DNA of 64,000 bases from NCBI RefSeq assembly GCF_900446255.1, contig NZ_UIGI01000001.1:2506763-2570762 (forward strand), in the 5' to 3' direction. Position 1 is the first letter of the stretch. Every line of letters begins with the position of its first letter. The position numbers were made by a program, and so were the translations under genes. The notes under the pieces were generated by a model. The model saw only the letters and a list, made by a program, of their open reading frames with translations. It was not told the origin of the DNA and did not search any database. Origin of the DNA: Buttiauxella agrestis. GTDB lineage: Bacteria > Pseudomonadota > Gammaproteobacteria > Enterobacterales > Enterobacteriaceae. Below, piece after piece: positions 26,512 to 35,614 of the stretch.

Positions 26512-29500
26512 ATGCAAAAGAAAATGATCTCCTTATGTATTGCCCTTGCCGTCAGTAATAACGCTCTGGCAAGTGGCGAAATTGAATCAAAACAAAAAGC
26601 TAATGAACAAACTTGCCCCACAAAAGTCGGTTCGTTAACTGAAGAACAACGCGCTAAATTACCTAAAAAATGCCTGACCGCAGAAGATGACAACACCTGG
26701 CTTTGGATTGCGGGCGGCGCAGCGGCAGCCGTTGCAGGTATTGTCGCGGCGGCCAGTGGTGGCGGTGGCGGCGGTGGCCATCACAGCAGCGATACGCCGG
26801 TTGACCCAGTCGACCCGGTTGATCCGGTGGACCCAGTCGACCCTGTTGATCCCGTCGACCCTGTTGACCCTGTTATTGTCTCCCCGACGACGTTTGCCAA
26901 CGGGGCTATTTTTGACCCTGCCAATCACTCCGTGACGTTCAACAATATTGCCTATCAGTACGCTCAGGAAGGCGATCATTATGTTCTGACCGCTCCGGAC
27001 GGCAGCGTGCTGTATACCGACAGCGCGCACTGGTCTGTGGATGATAAAAACGATCTGTCCATCAGTGGGAAAAATGCCGATGGCCAGTACTGGGCTTATG
27101 ATGCGAACGGTAAATTCATCCAGGCTGATGCCAACACCAACGTAGTGATTGGTGATGGCACTAACACCACGATTGATAAGCCAAACAACGCGTCCGGCAA
27201 AGATAGCGCCGGGACGATTGTTTCCGGGGATAACACCAATACGGTCATCAGCGGCGGCACTAGCGCAACGGATGGCGGCACCGGGACTAAAGTTGATGGC
27301 GACAGCGCAACCGTTGCTAACACAGGTTCCACCACCGTTTCCGGCGAAGGCTCAACCGGTACCGATATCACCGGCGACAGCGCAGCCGTTGATAACACGG
27401 GTAATACAGACGTAGCTGGCGGCGGCACAGGTACGGCCATTTCAGGCGATGACGCCATTGTCTCCAATAAAGGCGACACTGGCGTTTCCGGCGATGGCTC
27501 AATCGGTACCAATATCACCGGTGACGGCGCAGCCGTTGATAACACGGGCAAAACTGACGTGACTGGCGGCGGTACAGGTACGGTAATTGGAGGCGATGAC
27601 GCCGCTGTTACCAATAACGGTGACACTGGTGTTTCCGGCGATGGCTCAATCGGTACAAATATCACCGGTGACGGCGCAGCCGTTGATAACACGGGCAAAA
27701 CTGACGTGGCTGGCGGCGGTACAGGTACGGTAATTGCGGGCGATGACGCCACTGTCGCCAATAACGGTGACACTGGCGTTTCCGGCAATGGCTCGACCGG
27801 CACCGATATTTCCGGCAACGGCGCAGTCGTTGATAACACGGGTAATACCGTCATTGCTGACGGCGGTACGGGTACGACAATTTCAGGCGATAACGCCACT
27901 GTCAACAATACAGGCGACACGGCCGTTTCCGGCGCAGGCTCAACCGGCGTAATTATTACCGGCAACGATGTTGTGGTTGATAACAAAGGTGATACCGACG
28001 TCTCTGGCGGTGCCACCGGCACCCAAATTGACGGCGACAACGCCAAAGTTGATAACACAGGCGATACGGCTGCCAGCGGAACAGACAGTAAAGCAGTTGT
28101 GGTCAATGGCAATGGTGATCAGGTCAATCTCAATGGCAACATCGCCGTGGCAGATGGCGCAATTGGTACTGAGGTTATTGGTAACGACGCGGCGATAACC
28201 ATTAAAGGCGACGGCTCCACCCCGACAAAAATTGATATCAAATCTGGTGGTAAAGGTGTGGTGATCAAGGGGAATAATACCAATCTGGTCATTGATAACA
28301 TGATAGCCACTGCGGATGGCGCGGGTTCTGTGCTGGCCGAAATTACCGGTGATGATGCCAAAGTCAGCGTGGGCGGTGAGCTTCATGTCACTAATGGCGC
28401 GACGGGTATTGATATTGACGGTGCGCGAGCTGCCGTAGACACTGCTGCGAATATCTTTGTTCAGGATTTGAATTCTGTTGGTATCAATATTTCTGGTGCT
28501 AACGCAACGTTTAACAACACGGGTGGTATCGACGTAAAAAATAATGCTTCCGGTGTCGTTATTAGCGGTGATTCTGCTGCTACTACACTGAATGGTGATA
28601 TTAATGTCACTTCAGTGCTGGGTTCAGATGATGTATTGCAGCTGGCCAATGGCGTTGTGGTGAGTGGTAATGGCGGCACCACTAAAGTGGTCGGAAACGT
28701 AAATGTTTCAAATCAAGACATTTCAGGCGCTGATAAAAACATCATTTCAGGGAAAATGAGTGGTGTAGATATCAAGGGTGAGAATAATGTTATTGATATC
28801 GATGGTACTATAAACATCGAAGCAAAAGGAAATACTACCACTCTCGATAGCAAGGTAGGGACAACATTTATTGGTGCAAAGGTAGAGGGTTCGGGTAATC
28901 AGGTAAATATCACTGGTGGTGTGAATGTAACCAAAGAAATCGCCAAAACTCTTGGTAATTCCGCAAGAATTCAAGGCATCTATATTACTGGAGACAATAC
29001 AGTTACAGTCAGCGGTCTTTCATCTGTAGAAAATAACACTGACTGGTTGAACCAAACACAATATGCCTATGTAACAGATGGGGGGCAATTGTTGTTGACA
29101 AAGGATTCCGTACTGAATATTGATAATAAAACACTCAGCGACTATGGGGCCCAGTCAGCTGGTGTAATCATAGCCGACGGGATGAATTCAACACTCAACA
29201 ACGCTGGTGTAATTAAAGCCAACATTAACGCTGGTATTATTTTGCAAGTAAGTGGCAGTGCTACAGGTGAAAATACCGGTAAAATATCCACGACTTTCAT
29301 TTCTGGCAATCAGCCGAACCAGGGAATTATTGCTAGCGCGCTAGCTAATTCAAAGTTCGACAATAGCGGGGCTATGAACATTACCAGTAATAATACCCCG
29401 TCAACCGCATACGGCGCTGTCAGTATGTATTCTGATGCTTGGGTCGTTGGTGCATATACAGGTATTCAAGCAACTGGTGTAGGAAGTATTGGTGATAATA

Positions 29501-31416
29501 CAGTTGAGGGGAAAATCAACCTGGCGGGTGCCGGTCTTTATGGCGTTGCCGCAACACAATCGGGCACAGCATTAAACGAAGGAGATATTTCGCTCAATGG
29601 CTTCATTCAGCAAATGGATGAAGCGGGAAATGTGACTTCTCAGGAGAAATATACTGTTGAGGATAAATCAGCTTATTATCGCGGTGCAGGCATGATTGCT
29701 GGCTCCGATAATGGCGCTGCTAAGGGTGGTGGTGCAACAGCGTTAAATACCGGTAACATTGAAGTCAAAAATTCAGGTTTCGGTATGTTGGCTATGGCGG
29801 GCGGCACGGTGACTAACCAGGGCATTATTACTCTGGATGCCGATGCCACTACCGTCAGTGACAATACCCCGACGCAACTTATCGGCATGGGCGCGATGCA
29901 AGGCGGTAAAGCCATCAACGACACGACCGGTGTTATCAACATCAATACCGATTTAGGTAAAGCGTTCTACGTTGATAGCGGTAAAGGCAGCGTTATTGTT
30001 AACAAAGGCACCGTCAATTATAACGGCGTCGCTATCGATAATTCTGACTCGCATATGGGTAGCACACCGCTGGCAACCGATCCGGTTTCTGGCCAGCAAG
30101 TAGTGAAATCCGTTCGTGGTTATCAAGTGGGTACTAACGCCGACGGTTCAGCGGGTACGTTCAACGGTAGCCATATCGATGTCTCTGAGGTGACGGTTAA
30201 TACCGGCTTTACCGAAGGAACGGCGGATAAAACTGCCAGCTTCGATAACGTGTTTAAAGGTACCGATATTCAGGGTGCTGAAAACATCAAGTCAGACACC
30301 GTAATGTGGAATGCGCAGGCTCAGACGGATACCAGCGGTAACGTTGATGTCACCATGACCAAGAAAGACTACCAGGAAGTGGCCGATACCAGCGTCAGCA
30401 ATGTCGCCGGTGCTCTGGAAGCGGGTTACACCAACAACGCGCTGTTCAACAGCCTGAACCTGAAAACTGCCGGTGAAGTAACCAATGCCATGAAGCAACT
30501 TTCTGGCATGAACGCGACCAGCGCCTTTAACGAAGCGCGTGTCCTGAGCAACCGCTTCACCATGCTGGAAGATAACGCTGTTGTCACCTCAAGTGGTCTG
30601 GGCTTCAACGTGGTCGCCAAAGGGGACAAACGTGCCGAACTGGGCAACAACACCCAGTACGACATGATGGCCCTGAGCCAGAAGTTCACTTTAAGCCCGA
30701 ACCAGAACATGAAGCTGCAATACGGTATTGCGCGTCTTGACGGTAACGGCGATGTGAAGAATGCCGGTGACAATGGCCTGACTGGCGGTTACAGCCAGTT
30801 CTTCGGTCTTGAGCACAGCCTGAAACTGAGTGAAAACTACAACCTGGATACCGCGCTGCGTTACGACAACCAGCAGTTAGACAGCAGTCGTTCCATTCAG
30901 TACAGCGGCGTTAACGAAGTGGCGAACTCCAGCAACAGCCAGCAGTACATGGAGCTGAAATCCGGCGTGAGCCGTGGCTTTGCCCTGAGCGACACGCTGA
31001 ACTTCAAACCGTCTGCGGGCGTGAAACTGCGCCACACGGTTGAAGGTGCTGTGAAAGAAAGCGGTGCTAACGACTTCAACCTGAGCATGGATTCCAGCAC
31101 AGAAACCGCAGTCGATGCCGTTATCGGTATGCAGCTTGATTACGCTGGTAAGAACGGCTGGTCAGCGTCGGCGAAACTGGAAGGCGGGCCAAACCTGTCT
31201 TACAGCAAGAGCCAGCGCACCGCTGAACTGCAGGGTGCCAAAGGCCAGCGCTTCAGCGTTGACGATGGTCAGAAAGGCGGCGGCATCAATGGTCTGGCGC
31301 AGGTTGGCGTGCATTACAACCTGGGCAACACCACCATGGGTGTGGACGCGTATAACTGGCAGGAAGATGACGCCAACGATAAAGGTCTGAACCTGAACGT
31401 TAAAGTGAAGTTCTGA
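26512..31416 (+). CDS. BigA-like giant repeat autotransporter
   Basis: About 1634 residues. A short signal peptide (MQKKMISLCIALAVSNNALA) is followed by a Cys-containing head, a hydrophobic segment WLWIAGGAAAAVAGIVAAAS, a Gly run, and eight (PVD) units (about residues 98-122). The passenger then holds many paired repeats such as TGTDITGDSAAVDNTGNTDV, including nearly identical 49-residue (147-bp) copies starting at 27481 and 27628; they predict a long beta-helix stalk. The C-terminal 270 or so residues form the beta-barrel and end VKVKF. The layout resembles Salmonella BigA, from memory. I prefer the ATG at 26512 because the signal peptide begins there; an ATG at 26500 is in frame. It probably mediates adhesion or autoaggregation; no enzyme motif is seen. 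Confidence 0.87.
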   Translation: MQKKMISLCIALAVSNNALASGEIESKQKANEQTCPTKVGSLTEEQRAKLPKKCLTAEDDNTWLWIAGGAAAAVAGIVAAASGGGGGGGHHSSDTPVDPVDPVDPVDPVDPVDPVDPVDPVIVSPTTFANGAIFDPANHSVTFNNIAYQYAQEGDHYVLTAPDGSVLYTDSAHWSVDDKNDLSISGKNADGQYWAYDANGKFIQADANTNVVIGDGTNTTIDKPNNASGKDSAGTIVSGDNTNTVISGGTSATDGGTGTKVDGDSATVANTGSTTVSGEGSTGTDITGDSAAVDNTGNTDVAGGGTGTAISGDDAIVSNKGDTGVSGDGSIGTNITGDGAAVDNTGKTDVTGGGTGTVIGGDDAAVTNNGDTGVSGDGSIGTNITGDGAAVDNTGKTDVAGGGTGTVIAGDDATVANNGDTGVSGNGSTGTDISGNGAVVDNTGNTVIADGGTGTTISGDNATVNNTGDTAVSGAGSTGVIITGNDVVVDNKGDTDVSGGATGTQIDGDNAKVDNTGDTAASGTDSKAVVVNGNGDQVNLNGNIAVADGAIGTEVIGNDAAITIKGDGSTPTKIDIKSGGKGVVIKGNNTNLVIDNMIATADGAGSVLAEITGDDAKVSVGGELHVTNGATGIDIDGARAAVDTAANIFVQDLNSVGINISGANATFNNTGGIDVKNNASGVVISGDSAATTLNGDINVTSVLGSDDVLQLANGVVVSGNGGTTKVVGNVNVSNQDISGADKNIISGKMSGVDIKGENNVIDIDGTINIEAKGNTTTLDSKVGTTFIGAKVEGSGNQVNITGGVNVTKEIAKTLGNSARIQGIYITGDNTVTVSGLSSVENNTDWLNQTQYAYVTDGGQLLLTKDSVLNIDNKTLSDYGAQSAGVIIADGMNSTLNNAGVIKANINAGIILQVSGSATGENTGKISTTFISGNQPNQGIIASALANSKFDNSGAMNITSNNTPSTAYGAVSMYSDAWVVGAYTGIQATGVGSIGDNTVEGKINLAGAGLYGVAATQSGTALNEGDISLNGFIQQMDEAGNVTSQEKYTVEDKSAYYRGAGMIAGSDNGAAKGGGATALNTGNIEVKNSGFGMLAMAGGTVTNQGIITLDADATTVSDNTPTQLIGMGAMQGGKAINDTTGVININTDLGKAFYVDSGKGSVIVNKGTVNYNGVAIDNSDSHMGSTPLATDPVSGQQVVKSVRGYQVGTNADGSAGTFNGSHIDVSEVTVNTGFTEGTADKTASFDNVFKGTDIQGAENIKSDTVMWNAQAQTDTSGNVDVTMTKKDYQEVADTSVSNVAGALEAGYTNNALFNSLNLKTAGEVTNAMKQLSGMNATSAFNEARVLSNRFTMLEDNAVVTSSGLGFNVVAKGDKRAELGNNTQYDMMALSQKFTLSPNQNMKLQYGIARLDGNGDVKNAGDNGLTGGYSQFFGLEHSLKLSENYNLDTALRYDNQQLDSSRSIQYSGVNEVANSSNSQQYMELKSGVSRGFALSDTLNFKPSAGVKLRHTVEGAVKESGANDFNLSMDSSTETAVDAVIGMQLDYAGKNGWSASAKLEGGPNLSYSKSQRTAELQGAKGQRFSVDDGQKGGGINGLAQVGVHYNLGNTTMGVDAYNWQEDDANDKGLNLNVKVKF
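26800..26875 (+). repeat. Tandem 9-bp repeats encoding Pro-Val-Asp
   Basis: Eight or so copies of a 9-bp unit of the type GTTGACCCA, with synonymous changes, encode a PVD ladder just outside the membrane-like segment. Loss or gain of a unit keeps the frame, so the spacer length can vary. Confidence 0.75.
27350..28100 (+). repeat. 147-bp imperfect tandem repeats in the passenger region
   Basis: The unit encodes about 49 residues (two similar halves with ITGDGAAVDNTG and GGDDAAVTNN). Copies starting at 27481 and 27628 are almost identical over more than 100 bp, and older copies diverge on both sides. Such repeats change number by recombination. Confidence 0.75.
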
Positions 31417-31454
31417 TCACGTTGAAAGTCTAAAATTCTTTACGTAGTCACCAC

Positions 31455-31488
31455 ATGCCCTTCTGATTAATATCGGAAGGGCATTTTT
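31455..31488 (+). terminator. Rho-independent terminator of the BigA-like gene
   Basis: ATGCCCTTC (31455-31463) pairs perfectly with GAAGGGCAT (31476-31484) with a 12-nt loop and is followed by TTTTTATTT. It lies 38 bp past the stop. Confidence 0.85.
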
Positions 31489-31602
31489 ATTTATGCATAA
31501 CCATTTTTAACATCCTGCCCTCCCCTTATACCAGGATGATTCTTGTCAAGCCCCCCGCTACTCACTGCTATTTTACTAAATATTGAAGTAAGTATAGCTA
31601 AT

Positions 31603-31630
31603 TTCAAATTAAACAGACTCTCTGTATAAT
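31603..31630 (+). promoter_or_regulatory. Probable sigma-70 promoter of the fimbrial operon
   Basis: A perfect -10 box TATAAT at 31625-31630 has a weak -35 candidate (TTCAAA, 31603-31608) 16 bp upstream. Direct repeats ATTTCAAATTA at 31601 and 31667 flank the start region. No inverted repeats of a phase-variable fim switch and no recombinase gene were found. Confidence 0.5.
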
Positions 31631-31701
31631 TAAATTATGTTGATGCCAGTAATAACTTATCAACACATTTCAAATTACACTCACTTTCTTCAGGCGATAT
31701 T

Positions 31702-32247
31702 ATGAAATTAAAAACATTGGTTTTAATGGCTCTTTGTCTTTCACCTTTAAGTACATTCGCTGCAGATGGCGATATTACTTTTAATGGTGAAGTGACAGCA
31801 GCAGCCTGTACTTTCAACGGCTTTAACAATGGCACTACCACCACCGGTGCTGTCATGGTTTTACCAAGCGTGACGCCAACATCTTTCGTTGGCGCAGGCG
31901 GTTATGCCGGGATGCAGGATTTCACCATTGACCTTAAAAACTGTACTACTACCACACTCAAGAATGCCCAAGTTTCTTTCAGTGGCACTCCAGATGTGAC
32001 TGATAACTCTATTCTTTCTAACATAGCAGGTACTTCACCCGCCACCGGCGTAGGTATCGCGCTTCTGGAAAATGACGGCTCCACCCCGATCAGCATCAAC
32101 GGCGGTGCCCCGGCGAAGGCTCAGGCGTTAGTCGATGGTGATAACTCCCTGAAGTTTAAAGTCGCTTACAAAGCGAATACGTCTACTCCGGCAGTCACGG
32201 CGGGTAAAGTCAGCGCCAAAACGTTTGTCGACATTGCGTATAATTAA
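31702..32247 (+). CDS. Fimbrial major subunit (type 1 pilin family)
   Basis: 181 residues, first gene of a chaperone-usher operon. The signal peptide ends STFAADG. Mature features of the pilin fold: two cysteines spaced for the usual disulfide (AAACTFNGF and DLKNCTT), the N-terminal donor strand with alternating hydrophobics (GDITFNGEVTAAAC) and a C-terminal strand ending FVDIAYN with the penultimate Tyr that the chaperone recognises. AGG precedes the ATG. As the first and presumably most expressed gene it should form the shaft. It fits YbgD in the E. coli ybgDQPO order. Confidence 0.88.
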   Translation: MKLKTLVLMALCLSPLSTFAADGDITFNGEVTAAACTFNGFNNGTTTTGAVMVLPSVTPTSFVGAGGYAGMQDFTIDLKNCTTTTLKNAQVSFSGTPDVTDNSILSNIAGTSPATGVGIALLENDGSTPISINGGAPAKAQALVDGDNSLKFKVAYKANTSTPAVTAGKVSAKTFVDIAYN

Positions 32248-32318
32248 TCCGTTTTCAGACTTAATAACATTTCTTTAATAGTTTAATTTACCCGCTTATA
32301 ACAAACAGGCCATTCGTG

Positions 32319-34868
32319 ATGTGGAATCATTTATCATTAATAATGAAGACTATCATTTGTGTGCCTGTTTTATTTATTCCTGTATTACATGCCGCAGATA
32401 ACCCAAACAGCACAAATAAAGAAGCATCAGAATTCGATGCCGATTTCTTACGTAAAGATTCAGAGGTTATTCCGCAACAATTTTATCATCCTGAAAACAT
32501 CACTGCGGGGATTAAAACCGTAGATGTGGTTTTAAACGGCCATACCTTATTTAAAACTAAGGTCGAGTTTATCCCCGTTAAAGGCCACGACAGCGCAGTG
32601 CCTTGTTTAACCCAGGCTTTATTGCACCAGTTGGGGTTGGAGCATCATCTCGATGAGCTGGCGAAGTCTGGCAATGAAGTGTGCTACGACCTGCTAGCCA
32701 AATGGCCTGATGCCAGCATTAAATATGATGAGTCGATGCAACAGCTGCTGATCACCGCTCCGCAGGCGGCAATGAACGTGGCGACGCAAAGCGAAATGAT
32801 CGATCCGTCATTGTGGGATAACGGCGTAAACGCGTTGCGGTTGAGTTATTCAGGGTACGTTTATCATTCGGAAAATCACGGTTCCAACTCAGATTCATCC
32901 GGCAGCGACAACGCCTATCTGAGCCTGAACTCCGGTCTGAATCTTGGCTCATGGCGTTTTTACAGTTTCGATACGTTCAATAAATCCGACACGGGCTGGG
33001 AACAAAACCACGATCGGGCGTACGCTGAACGCGACATCTCATCGCTGGTATCACGTTTTACGGTCGGGGATGTTTACGCCTCCACTTCCAGCGATATTTT
33101 GGGCATTTTGCCCCTGCGCGGCATCACGCTGGAAACCAATAACCAGATGCTTCCGGCGTCCACATTCAGCTATGCGCCGGTGATCCGTGGCGTGGCGCGT
33201 ACCAATGCCAGAGTTGTTATCCGCCAGCGCGATAACATTATTTACAGCAGCACTGTCGCCCCAGGCAGCTTTGCGATTACTGACCTGACCAATGGCCAGA
33301 TTGGCGCTGACCTGGACGTAACGGTAGAAGAGAGCGACGGCAGCCAGCAAAAATTCACGGTGCCCTATACCTCGCTACCCAACATGATCCGCCCCGGAAC
33401 CTGGCGTTACAGTCTGAGCGGCGGCCGTTACCGCGATGACTCGCTTTCATATCAGCCGTTGGTGGCTCAGGGCAGCCTGCAATACGGCTGGGATAAAATC
33501 ACCCTGAGCGATCTCGTCATTGCCGGGGAAGGCTATCAGTCTATGGCCGTGGGCGGTGCATTTAGTCTGGGGGCGTTCGGCAGCGTGTCCCTCGACTGGG
33601 CGCTCGAGCGTCACCAAACGGTTGAAGAGTTAAACAACGCTTATGGCACGAATGGACCGGAAGCCGCCAATGACAGCGGTCGCGCCCTGCGCCTTCTTTA
33701 TGCGCGCCGCTTTGATGCCACCGACACCTCGTTACAGCTGATGGGTTTTCGCTATCAGACGGCTGAATTCATGGATTTCCCGGAATATGCGGACTGGCGC
33801 TGGGGCGACGATGAAACGCATCATCACCGCAAAAATGAAGTGCAGGCCACGATCAATCAGGGGCTGGGCGATTATGGCAACGGTTATCTGACGTTGCAGC
33901 AGGACAGCTATTACGACTCCAGCGCCAAAGATACCTCACTGACGCTGGGCTACAGCTTTAACATTAAATCGGTCAATGTCAGCGTGAACTACAGCTATCA
34001 GGCCAATACCGACGGTGACGGCACAACAGCCAATAGCCCCGACCGCCAGCTGTCGCTCAATTTTTCCGTGCCGCTTGATGTCGGCGAAAAACGCAGTCGA
34101 AATCTGTCGTTTACCACCAACACCAGCAATCACTCCGGCGATTCGCAGATGGCGACCGTCTCAGGCACCGAACTGGATAGCGCCATGAACTATTCACTGT
34201 CTGTCCAGCATGACCACAGTGGGTATTCGCCGTCAGCGGCGGTCGCCTATCGCAATAGCATTGCCAACATGAATGCCAGCGCCAGCGTCAGCCAGAACAG
34301 CAGCCAGTACTCCGCAGGGATCTCCGGCGGCGTGGTGGCCTATCGCCACGGTGTGGTGCTGTCTCAGCAATTGGGCGACACCATCGCCATTATTGAAACC
34401 CCTGGTGCGGAAGACATCAGCGTGGAAGGCCAGCCGGGCGTGACGACCAATCGCTGGGGTCGCGCGGTCGTCCCGTCAATTTCGCCGTATCGCGACAATT
34501 CATTGTCGCTCGATACCCGCCATGCGGCGGATAACGTTGAATTGATTGATGGTGGGGAGAACGTTATCCCTACCCACGGAGCGGTAGTTGTCCGCCGTTT
34601 CCAAACAAAAGTAGGACGCCGCGCTATAGTGATGTTATCGCTGACAGACGGCAAGCCAGCACCTTTTGGCGCAAGTGCATGGCAAGGGAAAGAGCAGGTC
34701 GGCATGGTGGCCGATAACGGATTGTTGTATCTCAACGGCGTACTGGCCGATGGCGAGACAACTCTGCACGTGACACTGGAAAATAACACCCAGTGCCAGT
34801 TCGAACTACCTGCCGCCGGCGGTCATTCCGACCCCTGGTATCAACAAATTAATGCGGTTTGTCGCTAA
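32319..34868 (+). CDS. Fimbrial outer-membrane usher (FimD/PapC family)
   Basis: 849 residues, usual length. A signal peptide ends near HAADN; the N-terminal periplasmic domain (about 35-160; FDADFLRKDSEVIPQQFYHP) binds chaperone-subunit complexes; a 24-strand barrel with a plug domain follows (about 165-650; SNNAYLSLNSGLNLGSWRF-like strands, and DLTNGQIGADLDVTVEESDG of the plug); two C-terminal plug-like domains complete it (PTHGAVVVRRFQTKVGRRA, then CQFELP). It builds and exports the pilus across the outer membrane. I choose the ATG at 32319; a GTG one codon upstream is the only alternative. It is followed by the chaperone gene after 11 bp. Confidence 0.93.
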   Translation: MWNHLSLIMKTIICVPVLFIPVLHAADNPNSTNKEASEFDADFLRKDSEVIPQQFYHPENITAGIKTVDVVLNGHTLFKTKVEFIPVKGHDSAVPCLTQALLHQLGLEHHLDELAKSGNEVCYDLLAKWPDASIKYDESMQQLLITAPQAAMNVATQSEMIDPSLWDNGVNALRLSYSGYVYHSENHGSNSDSSGSDNAYLSLNSGLNLGSWRFYSFDTFNKSDTGWEQNHDRAYAERDISSLVSRFTVGDVYASTSSDILGILPLRGITLETNNQMLPASTFSYAPVIRGVARTNARVVIRQRDNIIYSSTVAPGSFAITDLTNGQIGADLDVTVEESDGSQQKFTVPYTSLPNMIRPGTWRYSLSGGRYRDDSLSYQPLVAQGSLQYGWDKITLSDLVIAGEGYQSMAVGGAFSLGAFGSVSLDWALERHQTVEELNNAYGTNGPEAANDSGRALRLLYARRFDATDTSLQLMGFRYQTAEFMDFPEYADWRWGDDETHHHRKNEVQATINQGLGDYGNGYLTLQQDSYYDSSAKDTSLTLGYSFNIKSVNVSVNYSYQANTDGDGTTANSPDRQLSLNFSVPLDVGEKRSRNLSFTTNTSNHSGDSQMATVSGTELDSAMNYSLSVQHDHSGYSPSAAVAYRNSIANMNASASVSQNSSQYSAGISGGVVAYRHGVVLSQQLGDTIAIIETPGAEDISVEGQPGVTTNRWGRAVVPSISPYRDNSLSLDTRHAADNVELIDGGENVIPTHGAVVVRRFQTKVGRRAIVMLSLTDGKPAPFGASAWQGKEQVGMVADNGLLYLNGVLADGETTLHVTLENNTQCQFELPAAGGHSDPWYQQINAVCR

Positions 34869-34879
34869 GTAGAGAAAGT

Positions 34880-35602
34880 ATGAAATTCAATAAATTTGCA
34901 GCATCACTGATTGTCAGCACCTTAATTTTATCCGGCGTCGCCAGCGCGGCTGTGCGCCCCGCCCTGACCCGCGTTGTCGCGCTGGAGAGTGATAAAGAAA
35001 CCTCCATCAAGCTCATCAATGATGATAAAAACAAGGACTATCTGGTGCAGTCCTGGGTTGAAGATTTGCAGGGTAACGATAAAAACTTACCGTTAATTCT
35101 GACGCCGCCGCTGTTTAAAATCGGTGCGGGTCGTGAAGGGAAACTGCGCATGGTGATTGTGCCGGGTAAAATCCCGCAGGATCGTGAATCCGTGTTCTGG
35201 CTGTGGGTCCAGGAAATTCCACCCGTCAGTAAAAGCACCCAAAACCAGCTCGAAGTGGCGGTTCGTACCCGTCTGAAAGTGTTTATTCGCCCGACGACAT
35301 TGTCTGAAAAACCTGCCGATACGGTGAACAAATTGCAGTGGCAAGTGGTGAAGGAAGGCGGCAAAGCCTGGCTGACGGCGCAAAACCCAACGCAGTATTA
35401 CGCCAGCCTTTCCGAGCTAACCGTCACCGTGGCGGGCAAAACCGTGGCAGTCGAGGGTAAAAACACCATGGTGCCCGCAAAAGGCCAGTCCCGCTATGCG
35501 CTGCCTGCCAGCGTGGCCGGTAAATCAGGCTCCCTGAATTATTCCGCCATCAATGATTTTGGCGGTGATTCTGCGGTGCTGCATCAGTCATTGACGTTCT
35601 AA
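34880..35602 (+). CDS. Periplasmic fimbrial chaperone (PapD family)
   Basis: 240 residues with two Ig-like domains. The signal peptide ends ASAAV. Family hallmarks are RPALTRVVALESDKETSIKL with the subunit-anchoring Arg near the start, FKIGAGREGKLRMV, the chaperone signature ESVFWLWVQEIPP (about 110-122) and RTRLKVFIRP before domain 2. It captures pilin subunits in the periplasm, completes their fold by donor-strand complementation and hands them to the usher. An ATG at 34859 seven codons upstream would overlap the usher gene; the ATG at 34880 with AGAGAAAG upstream starts the signal peptide and is preferred. Confidence 0.93.
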   Translation: MKFNKFAASLIVSTLILSGVASAAVRPALTRVVALESDKETSIKLINDDKNKDYLVQSWVEDLQGNDKNLPLILTPPLFKIGAGREGKLRMVIVPGKIPQDRESVFWLWVQEIPPVSKSTQNQLEVAVRTRLKVFIRPTTLSEKPADTVNKLQWQVVKEGGKAWLTAQNPTQYYASLSELTVTVAGKTVAVEGKNTMVPAKGQSRYALPASVAGKSGSLNYSAINDFGGDSAVLHQSLTF

Positions 35603-35614
35603 CGGACAGATCCT

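Noticed and set aside
26800-28100. Regularly spaced repeats that could look like a CRISPR array.
   Set aside because: They are in-frame coding repeats with no palindromic direct repeat and no unique spacers of constant length; no cas gene is near.
27096-28112. A 338-residue minus-strand frame rich in Pro, Val and Ser.
   Set aside because: It is the antisense of the BigA-like repeats; its periodicity is exactly that of the plus-strand repeats.
31560-31700. A phase-variable invertible promoter for the fimbrial operon.
   Set aside because: The repeats seen (ATTTCAAATTA) are direct, not inverted, and no FimB/FimE-type recombinase is encoded nearby.
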